Positions 1 to 5,159 of a DNA stretch of 9,293 bases are shown here, piece after piece. The stretch is from Candidatus Ryanbacteria bacterium RIFCSPLOWO2_12_FULL_47_9c (GTDB lineage Bacteria; Patescibacteriota; Minisyncoccia; Ryanbacterales; GWA2-47-10b). Location of the stretch: NCBI GenBank assembly GCA_001821795.1, contig MHOB01000003.1:1-9293 (forward strand), in the 5' to 3' direction. Within the stretch, counting starts at the first letter, position 1; every line of letters starts with the position of its first letter. The translations under genes and the position numbers were made by a program. A model generated the notes under the pieces. The model searched no databases. It was given only the letters and a program-made list of their open reading frames with translations, and was not told where the DNA came from.

Positions 1-384
1 CGTCCAGACATCTATAATGTGGTAGTCAAGCGGATTTTTGAGCGCCGTTTTGCGGTACGCTTCCACGAGAAATGTCCAATCTGCGTACGATGGCCACGCG
101 GCAAAAATTGCCTCTTGGGTGAGCCGCGAATATTCTTCGAGGGCGCTTTTAAGTGAAATCGCTTCGCGCCACTCTTCTTCTTTATAGCCCGCGAAGGTAA
201 GCGATTCTGCGTTTGCGGTTTCAAGATGTTCCGGCTTTACTTTTTTATCCATGGTTGCCACGATCTCGAGTGTGTTTGCGTCAGCAATGATTACCCCAAA
301 CTCGATAATTTCATGGCGGCAGGGATCAAGGCCGGTCATCTCGAAATCGGTAATTGCTATTTTCTTGAACATTTCTTTTGCCAT
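1..384 (-). CDS. DEDD-family 3'-5' exonuclease, partial (RNase T / DnaQ superfamily)
   Basis: This is the N-terminal 128 residues of a 3'-5' exonuclease; the rest lies beyond the left edge of the window. Reading the minus strand from the ATG at 384 gives an Exo I motif ITDFEMTGLDP around residues 11-21 with the metal-binding pair D13 and E15, followed by an EIIEFGVI strand typical of the fold. A probable Exo II aspartate is D102 in SYADWTFL, and IID at 123-125 begins the next conserved segment. The Exo III motif (H/YxxxD) is past the edge, so the DEDDh/DEDDy subtype cannot be decided. The start lies one base after the stop of the M50 protease gene, so the two are probably cotranscribed. It could be a DNA proofreading-type or an RNA-trimming nuclease; the sequence here does not separate them. 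Confidence 0.8.
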   Translation of the reverse strand, partial: MAKEMFKKIAITDFEMTGLDPCRHEIIEFGVIIADANTLEIVATMDKKVKPEHLETANAESLTFAGYKEEEWREAISLKSALEEYSRLTQEAIFAAWPSYADWTFLVEAYRKTALKNPLDYHIIDVWT

Positions 385-385
385 A

Positions 386-1072
386 TTACAGTCCGGTAAA
401 AATTTCAAATAGCGCGGCGCTTATCATTCCTATTACTCCCGAGAACAAAAGGATAAAAACAATAAGTATTAAGAAACCATATTGTTCAAGAAACGACTGA
501 AGCCGATACCATTGGTATGGTATAAAAGCAAACAAGACTTTGGAACCGTCTAGAGGCGGGATGGGCAAGAGGTTGAAGACTCCAAGAACAATGTTAATCA
601 AGACAATTTTTAAGAGTATGAGATAAAAAGCTTCAACGGGAGCGCTTACGGTGTATGGCGTGTTGAAAAAGCCGCCAAAAAGTATTGCCCTCGCAATTAC
701 GGTTTTAATCCCGATTTCAATGGGTGTGAGAATTGAAAGAAATCCGAATATGCCGGCTATAAAAAAATTGGAGAGAGGACCCGCGGCGCCGACTATTGCT
801 GGCCCTCTTTTTTGGTCTCGCAAATTGTATGGATTATAGGGGACGGGTTTTGCCCACCCAATTACGAAAGGACTCGATATCGCAAGAACAAAAGGAACAA
901 TAATAGAACCCAGAATATCTATATGAGGTATCGGGTTCAGGGTAAGGCGTCCGGCGTATTTTGCCGTTTTATCCCCAAGAAGATATGCGGCAACACCGTG
1001 GGACACTTCATGAATGACAACGGACATTACCAAGATCGCTATGGGGAACAAAAAACCTGTTGCGTCTTCCAT
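386..1072 (-). CDS. Site-2 protease family (M50) intramembrane metalloprotease
   Basis: This 228-residue membrane protein should cleave transmembrane segments of substrate proteins within the bilayer. The zinc motif HEVSH (residues 21-25, HExxH) lies in the first hydrophobic helix. The third ligand motif NLLPIPPLDG (167-176, the NxxPxPxLDG signature with D175) lies in a late helix. GPLSN around 98-102 is also typical of the family. The protein is nearly all hydrophobic and has no PDZ or CBS domain, which places it with the minimal M50B group common in Patescibacteria and Firmicutes rather than with RseP. The start ATG sits 16 bases beyond a good minus-strand promoter. The next gene, an exonuclease, begins one base past the stop. 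The substrate is unknown. Confidence 0.9.
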   Translation of the reverse strand: MEDATGFLFPIAILVMSVVIHEVSHGVAAYLLGDKTAKYAGRLTLNPIPHIDILGSIIVPFVLAISSPFVIGWAKPVPYNPYNLRDQKRGPAIVGAAGPLSNFFIAGIFGFLSILTPIEIGIKTVIARAILFGGFFNTPYTVSAPVEAFYLILLKIVLINIVLGVFNLLPIPPLDGSKVLFAFIPYQWYRLQSFLEQYGFLILIVFILLFSGVIGMISAALFEIFTGL

Positions 1073-1088
1073 ATATGTATGATATACA
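1060..1088 (+). promoter_or_regulatory. Promoter of the rpmB / tRNA-Pro / HAD unit
   Basis: TTGCGT (1060-1065), a 17-base spacer and TATACA (1083-1088) precede the rpmB ATG at 1110. The -35 box lies within the first codons of the divergent protease gene, and the -10 box touches the protease -10 box at base 1088, so the two promoters overlap. Confidence 0.5.
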
Positions 1089-1116
1089 TAATATGTTTTT
1101 TAGACTTATATGGCAA
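1088..1116 (-). promoter_or_regulatory. Promoter of the M50 protease gene
   Basis: On the minus strand TTGCCA (1116-1111) is followed after exactly 17 bases by TATTAT (1093-1088). The protease ATG is 15 bases further on, giving a very short 5' UTR. The -35 box lies inside the first codons of rpmB on the other strand. Confidence 0.55.
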
Positions 1117-1304
1117 AAGCATGCGCGCTCTGTGGCAAAGGTTCGCAAATGGGCGGTAAACGCCGCCTTTTGCGCGCCCACTACAACCCGACGAAGTGGG
1201 AACGTAAACAACCCAATCTCCAGTGGGCGAGAATTGGAAGTGGCCCGCGAAAGAAAATCTGTACAACCTGCATCAGAAAAAATAAACAGCTGGCAAAAAA
1301 GTAG
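1110..1304 (+). CDS. rpmB: Large ribosomal subunit protein bL28, zinc-ribbon form
   Basis: This is a 64-residue 50S subunit protein. It opens with MAKACALCGKG, matching the MAKxCxxCGK start of zinc-binding L28, and carries PNLQ at 35-38, the most conserved L28 motif. Cys pairs C5/C8 and C51/C54 form the Cys4 zinc site of the C+ form of the protein, which many bacteria have lost. The chosen ATG at 1110 has no clear Shine-Dalgarno sequence and lies about 15 bases after the expected transcription start. Three bases after its stop begins a tRNA-Pro gene, so the message must be cut to release the tRNA. Lysine- and arginine-rich composition fits an rRNA-binding protein. Confidence 0.88.
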   Translation: MAKACALCGKGSQMGGKRRLLRAHYNPTKWERKQPNLQWARIGSGPRKKICTTCIRKNKQLAKK

Positions 1305-1307
1305 CCA

Positions 1308-1381
1308 CGGGGTGTAGTATACCGGCAGTACGCATGCATGGGGTGCATGTAGACCGGGTTCAATTCCCGGCACCCCGACCA
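1308..1381 (+). tRNA. tRNA-Pro (anticodon GGG), CCA encoded
   Basis: The cloverleaf folds completely: acceptor CGGGGTG/CACCCCG (7 bp), D stem GTAT/GTAC with GG in a seven-base loop, anticodon stem CATGC/GCATG with loop ATGGGGT, a four-base variable region, and T stem CCGGG/CCCGG around TTCAATT. The anticodon at positions 34-36 is GGG, reading proline CCC/CCU. Discriminator A is followed by a genome-encoded CCA (1379-1381). It has no visible promoter or terminator of its own and sits 3 bases after rpmB and 27 before the HAD gene, so it is probably cut from their transcript. Confidence 0.93.
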
Positions 1382-1408
1382 TTCAAGACAAGAAAGGAAA
1401 ATAACACT

Positions 1409-2098
1409 ATGTCAATTCAAGGTATTGCTTTTGATCTCGAAGGTACCGTCATTGATGTCGAGGCGGCACACCATGGTGCACACCTCAAAGCAATGGCTGA
1501 GATGGGCATCGAGATGACGCTCGAGGAAGCGATCGTCAAGATTCCCCATTTCATAGGAGGACCCCACGAACGCATTCGAGACGAAGTCTATGAACTTTCC
1601 GATAAGACGAAACTCAAGGAGCTATACTCGGAGCGCCATGCTTTCTATTACGAGAAGCTTCTCAAGGAAATGGTTATCGTTCCAAGAATGGGCTGGTCTA
1701 ATTTCTTCCGGGAGCTCAAAAGTATGGGTTTGCCACTATCAATCGGTTCGCTCACTCGCGAAGACAGGGCGCATTACCTCCTCGAACAGGCACGACTCTA
1801 CGATTTTTTTTCTGCCGACAGGATCGTTCTCCGTAGCGATGTGAAGCACATGAAGCCGGCTCCAGATGTTTTCCTCGAGACGGCTCGCCGCATGGGGATC
1901 GATCCGAAGAACCAGCTCGTGTTTGAGGACTCGCCGAACGGTGTCCGCGCAGCGATTGCGGCCGGTTCACGCGCGATCGGCATGCCGGTCGTGATTCGAG
2001 GATCAGCGGTGGCCGCACTTGTAGACGCGGGCGCTGCTCGTATTTTCTTCGACTGGCGGGAGATCAACGCTTCTGCTCTTATCACGAACCTTGCTTAA
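1409..2098 (+). CDS. HAD-superfamily hydrolase, beta-phosphoglucomutase/phosphatase-like
   Basis: This 229-residue haloacid-dehalogenase fold protein is likely a small-molecule phosphatase or mutase. Motif I is FDLEGTVID with nucleophile D9, motif II serine is S114 (IGSLT), motif III lysine is K149 (KPAPDVF), and motif IV is E173-D174 (FEDSPNGV). A helical cap fills residues 17-90. The usual second aspartate of DxD is E11, a DxEGT variant I know from enolase-phosphatase MtnC, though the rest resembles subgroup I beta-PGM-like proteins. The start at 1409 is preferred over an earlier in-frame codon inside the tRNA because AAGGA precedes it at suitable spacing. Lys codons are mostly AAG and Leu mostly CTC, unlike the AAA-rich neighbours, which hints at acquisition. 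The substrate is unknown. Confidence 0.82.
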   Translation: MSIQGIAFDLEGTVIDVEAAHHGAHLKAMAEMGIEMTLEEAIVKIPHFIGGPHERIRDEVYELSDKTKLKELYSERHAFYYEKLLKEMVIVPRMGWSNFFRELKSMGLPLSIGSLTREDRAHYLLEQARLYDFFSADRIVLRSDVKHMKPAPDVFLETARRMGIDPKNQLVFEDSPNGVRAAIAAGSRAIGMPVVIRGSAVAALVDAGAARIFFDWREINASALITNLA

Positions 2099-2124
2099 CA
2101 ACTCGGGCTTCGGTTGTGTATAAT
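2095..2124 (+). promoter_or_regulatory. Promoter of the glutamate dehydrogenase gene
   Basis: TTAACA (2095-2100, containing the TAA stop of the HAD gene), an 18-base spacer and a perfect TATAAT (2119-2124). The ATG is only 7 bases past the -10 box, so the mRNA should be leaderless. An imperfect dyad ACAAC-N10-GTTGT (2098-2117) fills the spacer and could be an operator. Confidence 0.6.
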
Positions 2125-2131
2125 AATCACC

Positions 2132-3274
2132 ATGATTGCGCGCGATATGTATGGACCGGAATACCAAATCACGGTCTCGGATGCCGCTCTCGGGCTTACT
2201 GGTTACCTTGTTGTTGACAATACTGCACGGGGTCCAGGAAAAGGCGGCCTCCGCATCACCCCCAATGTCACGCTTGAAGAAATTGCCCGCCTCGCGCGCA
2301 ACATGACATGGAAAACTGCGCTTGCTGACATTCCCTTTGGGGGAGCAAAAGCAGGAATCGTCTGGAAAGGCGGCAAAAATGAAGATAAACGCAAACTTGT
2401 GGCGCGCTTTGCTGAACTTGTTGCTCCCTTTACTCCGCGTAAATATATCACGAGCACTGACGTGGGAAGCACCGAAGAAGATATGCGCACTTTTACCGAG
2501 GCGACCGGCAACTGGAAAAGCGCGACGGGAAAGCCGGCGAACCTTTGCATGCGGATCTTCGGAAAAACCGGAGAAAAGTGCGGCATCCCTCACGAATTCG
2601 GAAGCACCGGCTTCGGTGTTGCGCACGCCACCGCCACCGCGTGCGAAGTTCTTGGCGTCGCACTTGCGGGCGCGACGGTTGCCATCCATGGATTTGGGAA
2701 CGTCGGATCGTTTACCGCGCAATTTCTCACCGATATGGGAGCGCGCGTCGTTGCGATTTTTAAGCAAGGTGGCGGCATATATAAGCCAGAGGGATTCTCC
2801 CGCGAGGCGATCGCGCTTTTTATGCGCGATAAAACCGCGATCGAAAAAAGTGCGCACGGGCACATAATCACCGAACGAGAGTTCTGGAAATTTCCCGTTG
2901 ATATTCTCATCCCCGCTTCTGTTTCCGACGTCATTAACACTCAAAACAAGCGCGACATCCGCGCGCGGCTCATTGTTGAAGCAGGAAATATTCCCATGCA
3001 GGAAACGATAGAGCGCGAGCTTTTTGCGCATGGCGTCATGATTCTTCCTGATATTGTCGCAAATGCCGGCGGCGTCATCTCGTCCTACGCCGAGTACCGC
3101 GGATATAATCCCAAGCGCATGTTCGACACCGTGGAAAAGAAAATTCGCGCCTCCACACTGCGCGTGATGAATGCAAGCAGCAAAAAACGGCTGTTCCCCC
3201 GCGATGTTGCGATGAAAATTGCGAAAGCGCGCGTGGAAAGCGCAATGGAAAAAAAACGTAGTACTAAAGCTTGA
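2132..3274 (+). CDS. gdhA: Glu/Leu/Phe/Val dehydrogenase, probably glutamate dehydrogenase
   Basis: This 380-residue cytosolic enzyme probably interconverts glutamate with 2-oxoglutarate and ammonia. The substrate domain has GKGGLR (K37), MTWKTAL (K61) and PFGGAKAGI (K73, the catalytic lysine position), with D110 in TSTDVGST. The Rossmann domain has GFGNVG at 187-192, and NAGGVISSYAEY at 311-322 closes the active site. Family knowledge: the lysine in KGG and a serine after NAGGV contact the glutamate side chain and are lost in leucine dehydrogenases; both are present here, favouring glutamate. K211 stands where NAD enzymes usually have Asp at the end of the second strand, so NADP may be preferred. 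It is shorter than hexameric GDHs (about 415-450). ATG 2132 is chosen because the upstream GTG overlaps the -10 box. Confidence 0.87.
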   Translation: MIARDMYGPEYQITVSDAALGLTGYLVVDNTARGPGKGGLRITPNVTLEEIARLARNMTWKTALADIPFGGAKAGIVWKGGKNEDKRKLVARFAELVAPFTPRKYITSTDVGSTEEDMRTFTEATGNWKSATGKPANLCMRIFGKTGEKCGIPHEFGSTGFGVAHATATACEVLGVALAGATVAIHGFGNVGSFTAQFLTDMGARVVAIFKQGGGIYKPEGFSREAIALFMRDKTAIEKSAHGHIITEREFWKFPVDILIPASVSDVINTQNKRDIRARLIVEAGNIPMQETIERELFAHGVMILPDIVANAGGVISSYAEYRGYNPKRMFDTVEKKIRASTLRVMNASSKKRLFPRDVAMKIAKARVESAMEKKRSTKA

Positions 3275-3299
3275 CGCATGTTTGCGGCGCTTCTATACT
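3271..3299 (+). promoter_or_regulatory. Promoter of the leucine-codon leader
   Basis: TTGACG (3271-3276), a 17-base spacer and TATACT (3294-3299), close to the sigma-70-type consensus. The -35 box overlaps the TGA stop of the dehydrogenase gene. Transcription would start near 3306, four bases before the leader peptide ATG. No other credible promoter lies before the ORF at 3501. Confidence 0.75.
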
Positions 3300-3309
3300 A
3301 AAACCAATC

Positions 3310-3390
3310 ATGAGTACTCGCTCCACAAAAGGGCTTTTGCTTCTCGGTTTGCTCCTCCTTACCAATGGTGGAAGATTTGCTCATGTCTAG
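3310..3390 (+). CDS. Putative leucine-rich leader peptide (26 aa)
   Basis: A 26-codon frame begins about four bases after the predicted transcription start. It has a short basic N-terminus (R4, K7), then LLLLGLLLL at residues 9-17 (eight Leu codons of mixed type: CTT, TTG, CTC), then a polar tail and a TAG at 3388. Its overall look, a few residues, G, a Leu run, then a GR-containing tail, recalls the leu operon leader peptide of E. coli. The last third of the frame encodes the first arm of an antiterminator stem. There is no Shine-Dalgarno sequence, so it would be read as a nearly leaderless mRNA. The alternative is a tiny hydrophobic membrane peptide with a function of its own. Confidence 0.5.
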   Translation: MSTRSTKGLLLLGLLLLTNGGRFAHV

Positions 3391-3425
3391 TTTCAGCAAA
3401 AAATAAAAACCAAAATAGTCACAAG

Positions 3426-3464
3426 CAAATCCTCCACCAATTCGGGTGGGGGATTTGAGTTTTT
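3426..3464 (+). terminator. Intrinsic terminator arm of the attenuator
   Basis: A 13-bp stem (3426-3438 with 3445-3457, one G-U pair) has loop AATTCG and is followed by AG and a run of five T (3460-3464). It separates the only good promoter from the ORF at 3501. Confidence 0.65.
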
Positions 3465-3500
3465 GGCTCGTTGACAACCAAACGGTAAGGGGAAGTAGCC

Positions 3501-3713
3501 ATGAGGGGGGACATTTTCTTGTTCACACGTCCGCTGACCCTGTGCCAGTATCACCAGTTTTTCCGCGAGGTTTCCGAAAGAATGAAGAAACACCGCTGGG
3601 CAGGGCATCGCCGGATTATTGCCGCGCTGTATGCGGAAGATCCTCACACGTTCAAGTGTGTTTGTGGTTTGTGCAGCAACGCACCTCCGGCGCAACAGAT
3701 CGCCGCGGCTTGA
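3501..3713 (+). CDS. Small uncharacterised protein with CxCxxC motif (70 aa)
   Basis: I do not recognise this 70-residue protein. It starts at an ATG preceded by AAGGGGAAG, a usable ribosome site, with an in-frame stop just upstream, so the start is well bounded. The body is basic and probably helical (residues 16-45, rich in R, K, H), followed by FKCVCGLC at 51-58, whose C53, C55 and C58 with H18, H31, H36 and H49 could bind a metal. The tail APPAQQIAAA is low in complexity. There is no signal peptide or clear membrane segment. Its stop codon lies inside the stem of a strong terminator, which supports a real monocistronic gene. It has no promoter of its own and would depend on readthrough of the upstream attenuator. 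Confidence 0.6.
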   Translation: MRGDIFLFTRPLTLCQYHQFFREVSERMKKHRWAGHRRIIAALYAEDPHTFKCVCGLCSNAPPAQQIAAA

Positions 3714-3736
3714 GTTTCAAGCCGCTTTTTCTTTTT
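3705..3736 (+). terminator. Intrinsic terminator after the 70-aa gene
   Basis: GCGGCTTGA-GTT-TCAAGCCGC, a 9-bp stem with three-base loop, followed by TTTTTCTTTTT. The TGA stop codon of the preceding gene forms part of the stem. Confidence 0.85.
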
Positions 3737-3753
3737 ATAGGGCGGGCGTACAC

Positions 3754-3759
3754 TATAAA
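3754..3759 (+). promoter_or_regulatory. -10 box of the thioredoxin-like gene
   Basis: TATAAA ends five bases before the ATG at 3765, again suggesting a leaderless transcript. No good -35 box is visible at 16-18 bases upstream, only the T-rich tail of the preceding terminator. Confidence 0.4.
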
Positions 3760-3764
3760 GTACT

Positions 3765-4292
3765 ATGTCAAAATATTTTTTAGCAGTTATTCTGGTTGTG
3801 CTTGTTGTTGGCGGCGCGCTTTTATACTATAAAGATCAGCAAAAAAAATATGATGACGGTGGGCTTGATAAAGGACAAATCCCGGGCGGGGTTACAGAGA
3901 CAATGGTAAAAATCCGCGGCACGATTCTGGCGGGCCGGTCAGATCACCCACTCCTTGAGTTTTCTCCAACCGGGTATGATGACGCATTGAAATCTGGGGA
4001 TCTCGTTGTGCTCTATTTTTACGCAAACTGGTGCCCAATTTGCAAAAAAGAATTTCCCGAAATGCAGGCGGCGTTTAATTCCTTTGATGACAACAAACGC
4101 GTCATTGGTTTTCGCGTAAACTTTCAGGACGACGAAACGTCCGCCGAAGAGGTAGCGCTTGCCAGACAGTTCGGTGTACCCTATCAGCATACAAAAATTT
4201 TTTTGAAGGGTGGCAAGCAAGTGCTCAAAGCGCCCGATAGCTGGTCCAAAGATCGCTATATTTCTGAAATTAACAAGATGCTTAGTAACTAA
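3765..4292 (+). CDS. Membrane-anchored thioredoxin-like protein (TlpA/ResA type)
   Basis: This 175-residue protein is probably a thiol-disulfide oxidoreductase facing the outside of the cytoplasmic membrane. One N-terminal helix (residues 4-22) anchors it, a linker follows, and the thioredoxin fold runs from about 60 to the end. The active site is YANWCPICKKEFP with C90 and C93 (WCPIC instead of thioredoxin WCGPC). The position of the nearly invariant cis-proline, normally PT before the third strand, reads QHTKIFLKGG, so histidine replaces it. It is followed 11 bases later by the CcdA homologue, the usual electron donor of such proteins, so the two should form an operon. A reductase role is inferred from that pairing; an oxidase or isomerase role is possible. 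Confidence 0.85.
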   Translation: MSKYFLAVILVVLVVGGALLYYKDQQKKYDDGGLDKGQIPGGVTETMVKIRGTILAGRSDHPLLEFSPTGYDDALKSGDLVVLYFYANWCPICKKEFPEMQAAFNSFDDNKRVIGFRVNFQDDETSAEEVALARQFGVPYQHTKIFLKGGKQVLKAPDSWSKDRYISEINKMLSN

Positions 4293-4303
4293 GCCACTAA
4301 GTT

Positions 4304-5050
4304 ATGAAGCGCGACTGGAGAATATTTTTTGCAAGCGTATTTTTTGTTCTTGGCTTTTCTATAATTTTTTCGCTTGTGGGGGTGCTTTTGCAGACTGCGC
4401 TTGAGAGTGTATCCTACGACGCAAAAATCTGGCTTGGGCGCGCAGGCGGCCTTATCATCATATTTTTCGGTTTTTTTATGCTCGGCTTTTTTACGCCCGC
4501 GTTTTTGCAGCGTGAGCACAAGTTCAAAGTGCGCAATTTCGGTTCGCTTTATGTAACCTCGTTTGTCTTCGGCGCCGCGTTCGCTATCGGCTGGACACCG
4601 TGTGTTTCAGCCGCGCTTGGCGCAATTCTTGCTCTTGCCGCTACTGAAGCTGCGGGCGCGTTTGTGCTTCTTTTTGCCTACACGCTTGGCATTGGAATTC
4701 CGTTTTTGCTGGTCGGGTTTTTTACAACCCAAGCACAGCATTTCATAGAGCGCGCAGACAGGTGGCTTTTATACGTACAATACTTTTTTGCGTTTGTGCT
4801 CGTACTATTTGGTATTTTGATTTTTTTAGGCCAGCTTAGTCGTGTGGCAAACTTTGCGCTCCTTTCCGATTTTTTGCTCCGGCTCAACTTGGTTACAGCG
4901 GCCGGCGAGGGGATTGTCTCGCTTACTATTATTAATTTTGGCATTGCGTTTCTTGCCGGACTCGTGTCGTTTTTGAGTCCATGTATTTTGCCGATCGTAC
5001 CCGGATTTCTTTCATACTTAGTGTCATCTGCGGTTCCGAAAAATGATTAA
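4304..5050 (+). CDS. ccdA: CcdA-family thiol-disulfide transporter, apparently circularly permuted
   Basis: This 248-residue protein with six membrane helices should pass electrons from cytoplasmic thioredoxin to the extracytoplasmic thioredoxin-like partner encoded just upstream. The helix with GWTPC (C100), the AYTLGIGIPFL helix and the closing LFGILIFLG helix follow in the normal order of CcdA helices 4-6, preceded by helices resembling normal 2 and 3. The usual first helix with its redox Cys, here SFLSPCILPIVPGFLSYL (222-239, C227), lies at the very C-terminus instead of the N-terminus. Both redox cysteines are therefore present but in swapped order. An in-frame TAA two codons before the ATG rules out a missed N-terminal extension. 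Basic residues at the start fit an inside N-terminus. No Shine-Dalgarno sequence is seen. Confidence 0.82.
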   Translation: MKRDWRIFFASVFFVLGFSIIFSLVGVLLQTALESVSYDAKIWLGRAGGLIIIFFGFFMLGFFTPAFLQREHKFKVRNFGSLYVTSFVFGAAFAIGWTPCVSAALGAILALAATEAAGAFVLLFAYTLGIGIPFLLVGFFTTQAQHFIERADRWLLYVQYFFAFVLVLFGILIFLGQLSRVANFALLSDFLLRLNLVTAAGEGIVSLTIINFGIAFLAGLVSFLSPCILPIVPGFLSYLVSSAVPKND

Positions 5051-5080
5051 TGAGCCGCTAAAGCGGCTTGCAAGTTTTTT
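5051..5080 (+). terminator. Intrinsic terminator after ccdA
   Basis: AGCCGC-TAAA-GCGGCT stem with G-U extensions, then CAAG and TTTTTT (5075-5080). Its 3' arm carries the -35 box of the next promoter. Confidence 0.7.
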
Positions 5081-5096
5081 GTGCTTCTGATACTAT
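5068..5096 (+). promoter_or_regulatory. Promoter of the Cys-rich secreted protein gene
   Basis: TTGCAA (5068-5073), a 17-base spacer and TACTAT (5091-5096). The start site would be near 5103, leaving a leader of nearly 60 bases. Confidence 0.65.
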
Positions 5097-5115
5097 CGTT
5101 TCTTGTATGTTCCCC

Positions 5116-5155
5116 GGCCCGAGATGGTCTCGGGCTACAACAACGGAAGGAAGAG
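5116..5155 (+). promoter_or_regulatory. 5' UTR hairpin and ribosome site before the secreted protein
   Basis: CCCGAGA-TGG-TCTCGGG (5118-5134, extendable by G-C and G-U) stands just after the expected transcription start. It is followed by a purine-rich GGAAGGAAGAGAG upstream of the ATG at 5160. The hairpin probably protects the 5' end. An upstream in-frame TTG would place the hairpin inside the coding region and is not preferred. Confidence 0.5.
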
Positions 5156-5159
5156 AGTT

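Larger units (their letters stand above)
3306..3464 (+). promoter_or_regulatory. Candidate leucine transcription attenuator
   Basis: Segment 2 (3367-3379, GGTGGAAGATTTG, inside the leader frame) can pair with segment 3 (3426-3438, CAAATCCTCCACC) at 12 of 13 positions. Segment 3 can instead pair with segment 4 (3445-3457, GGTGGGGGATTTG) at all 13 positions, one a G-U, to make a terminator followed by TTTTT. The two stems exclude each other. A weak segment 1 (3322-3326, TCCAC) could pair with 3368-3372. A ribosome held at the Leu codons (3334-3360, especially the first run) would leave segment 2 free and permit readthrough. One that reaches the stop at 3388 would mask part of segment 2 and let the terminator form. 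The A-rich 3391-3425 would be the antiterminator loop. Confidence 0.6.

Noticed and set aside
12..224. Arg/Lys-rich 70-residue minus-strand frame
   Set aside because: It is an out-of-register reading of the exonuclease gene, whose own frame shows a DEDD motif.
2003..3031. 342-residue minus-strand open frame
   Set aside because: It is antisense to the well-supported dehydrogenase gene, has no recognisable motifs, and is a by-product of GC-biased codons.
3367..3457. The 13-base repeats as a transposon or CRISPR remnant
   Set aside because: There are only two direct copies and one inverted copy, no target duplication or spacers, and the T run after the last copy fits an attenuator better.
3471..3499. 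TTGACA as a promoter for the ORF at 3501
   Set aside because: The bases 16-18 downstream (around AGTAGC) are not a -10 box and would overlap the start codon.
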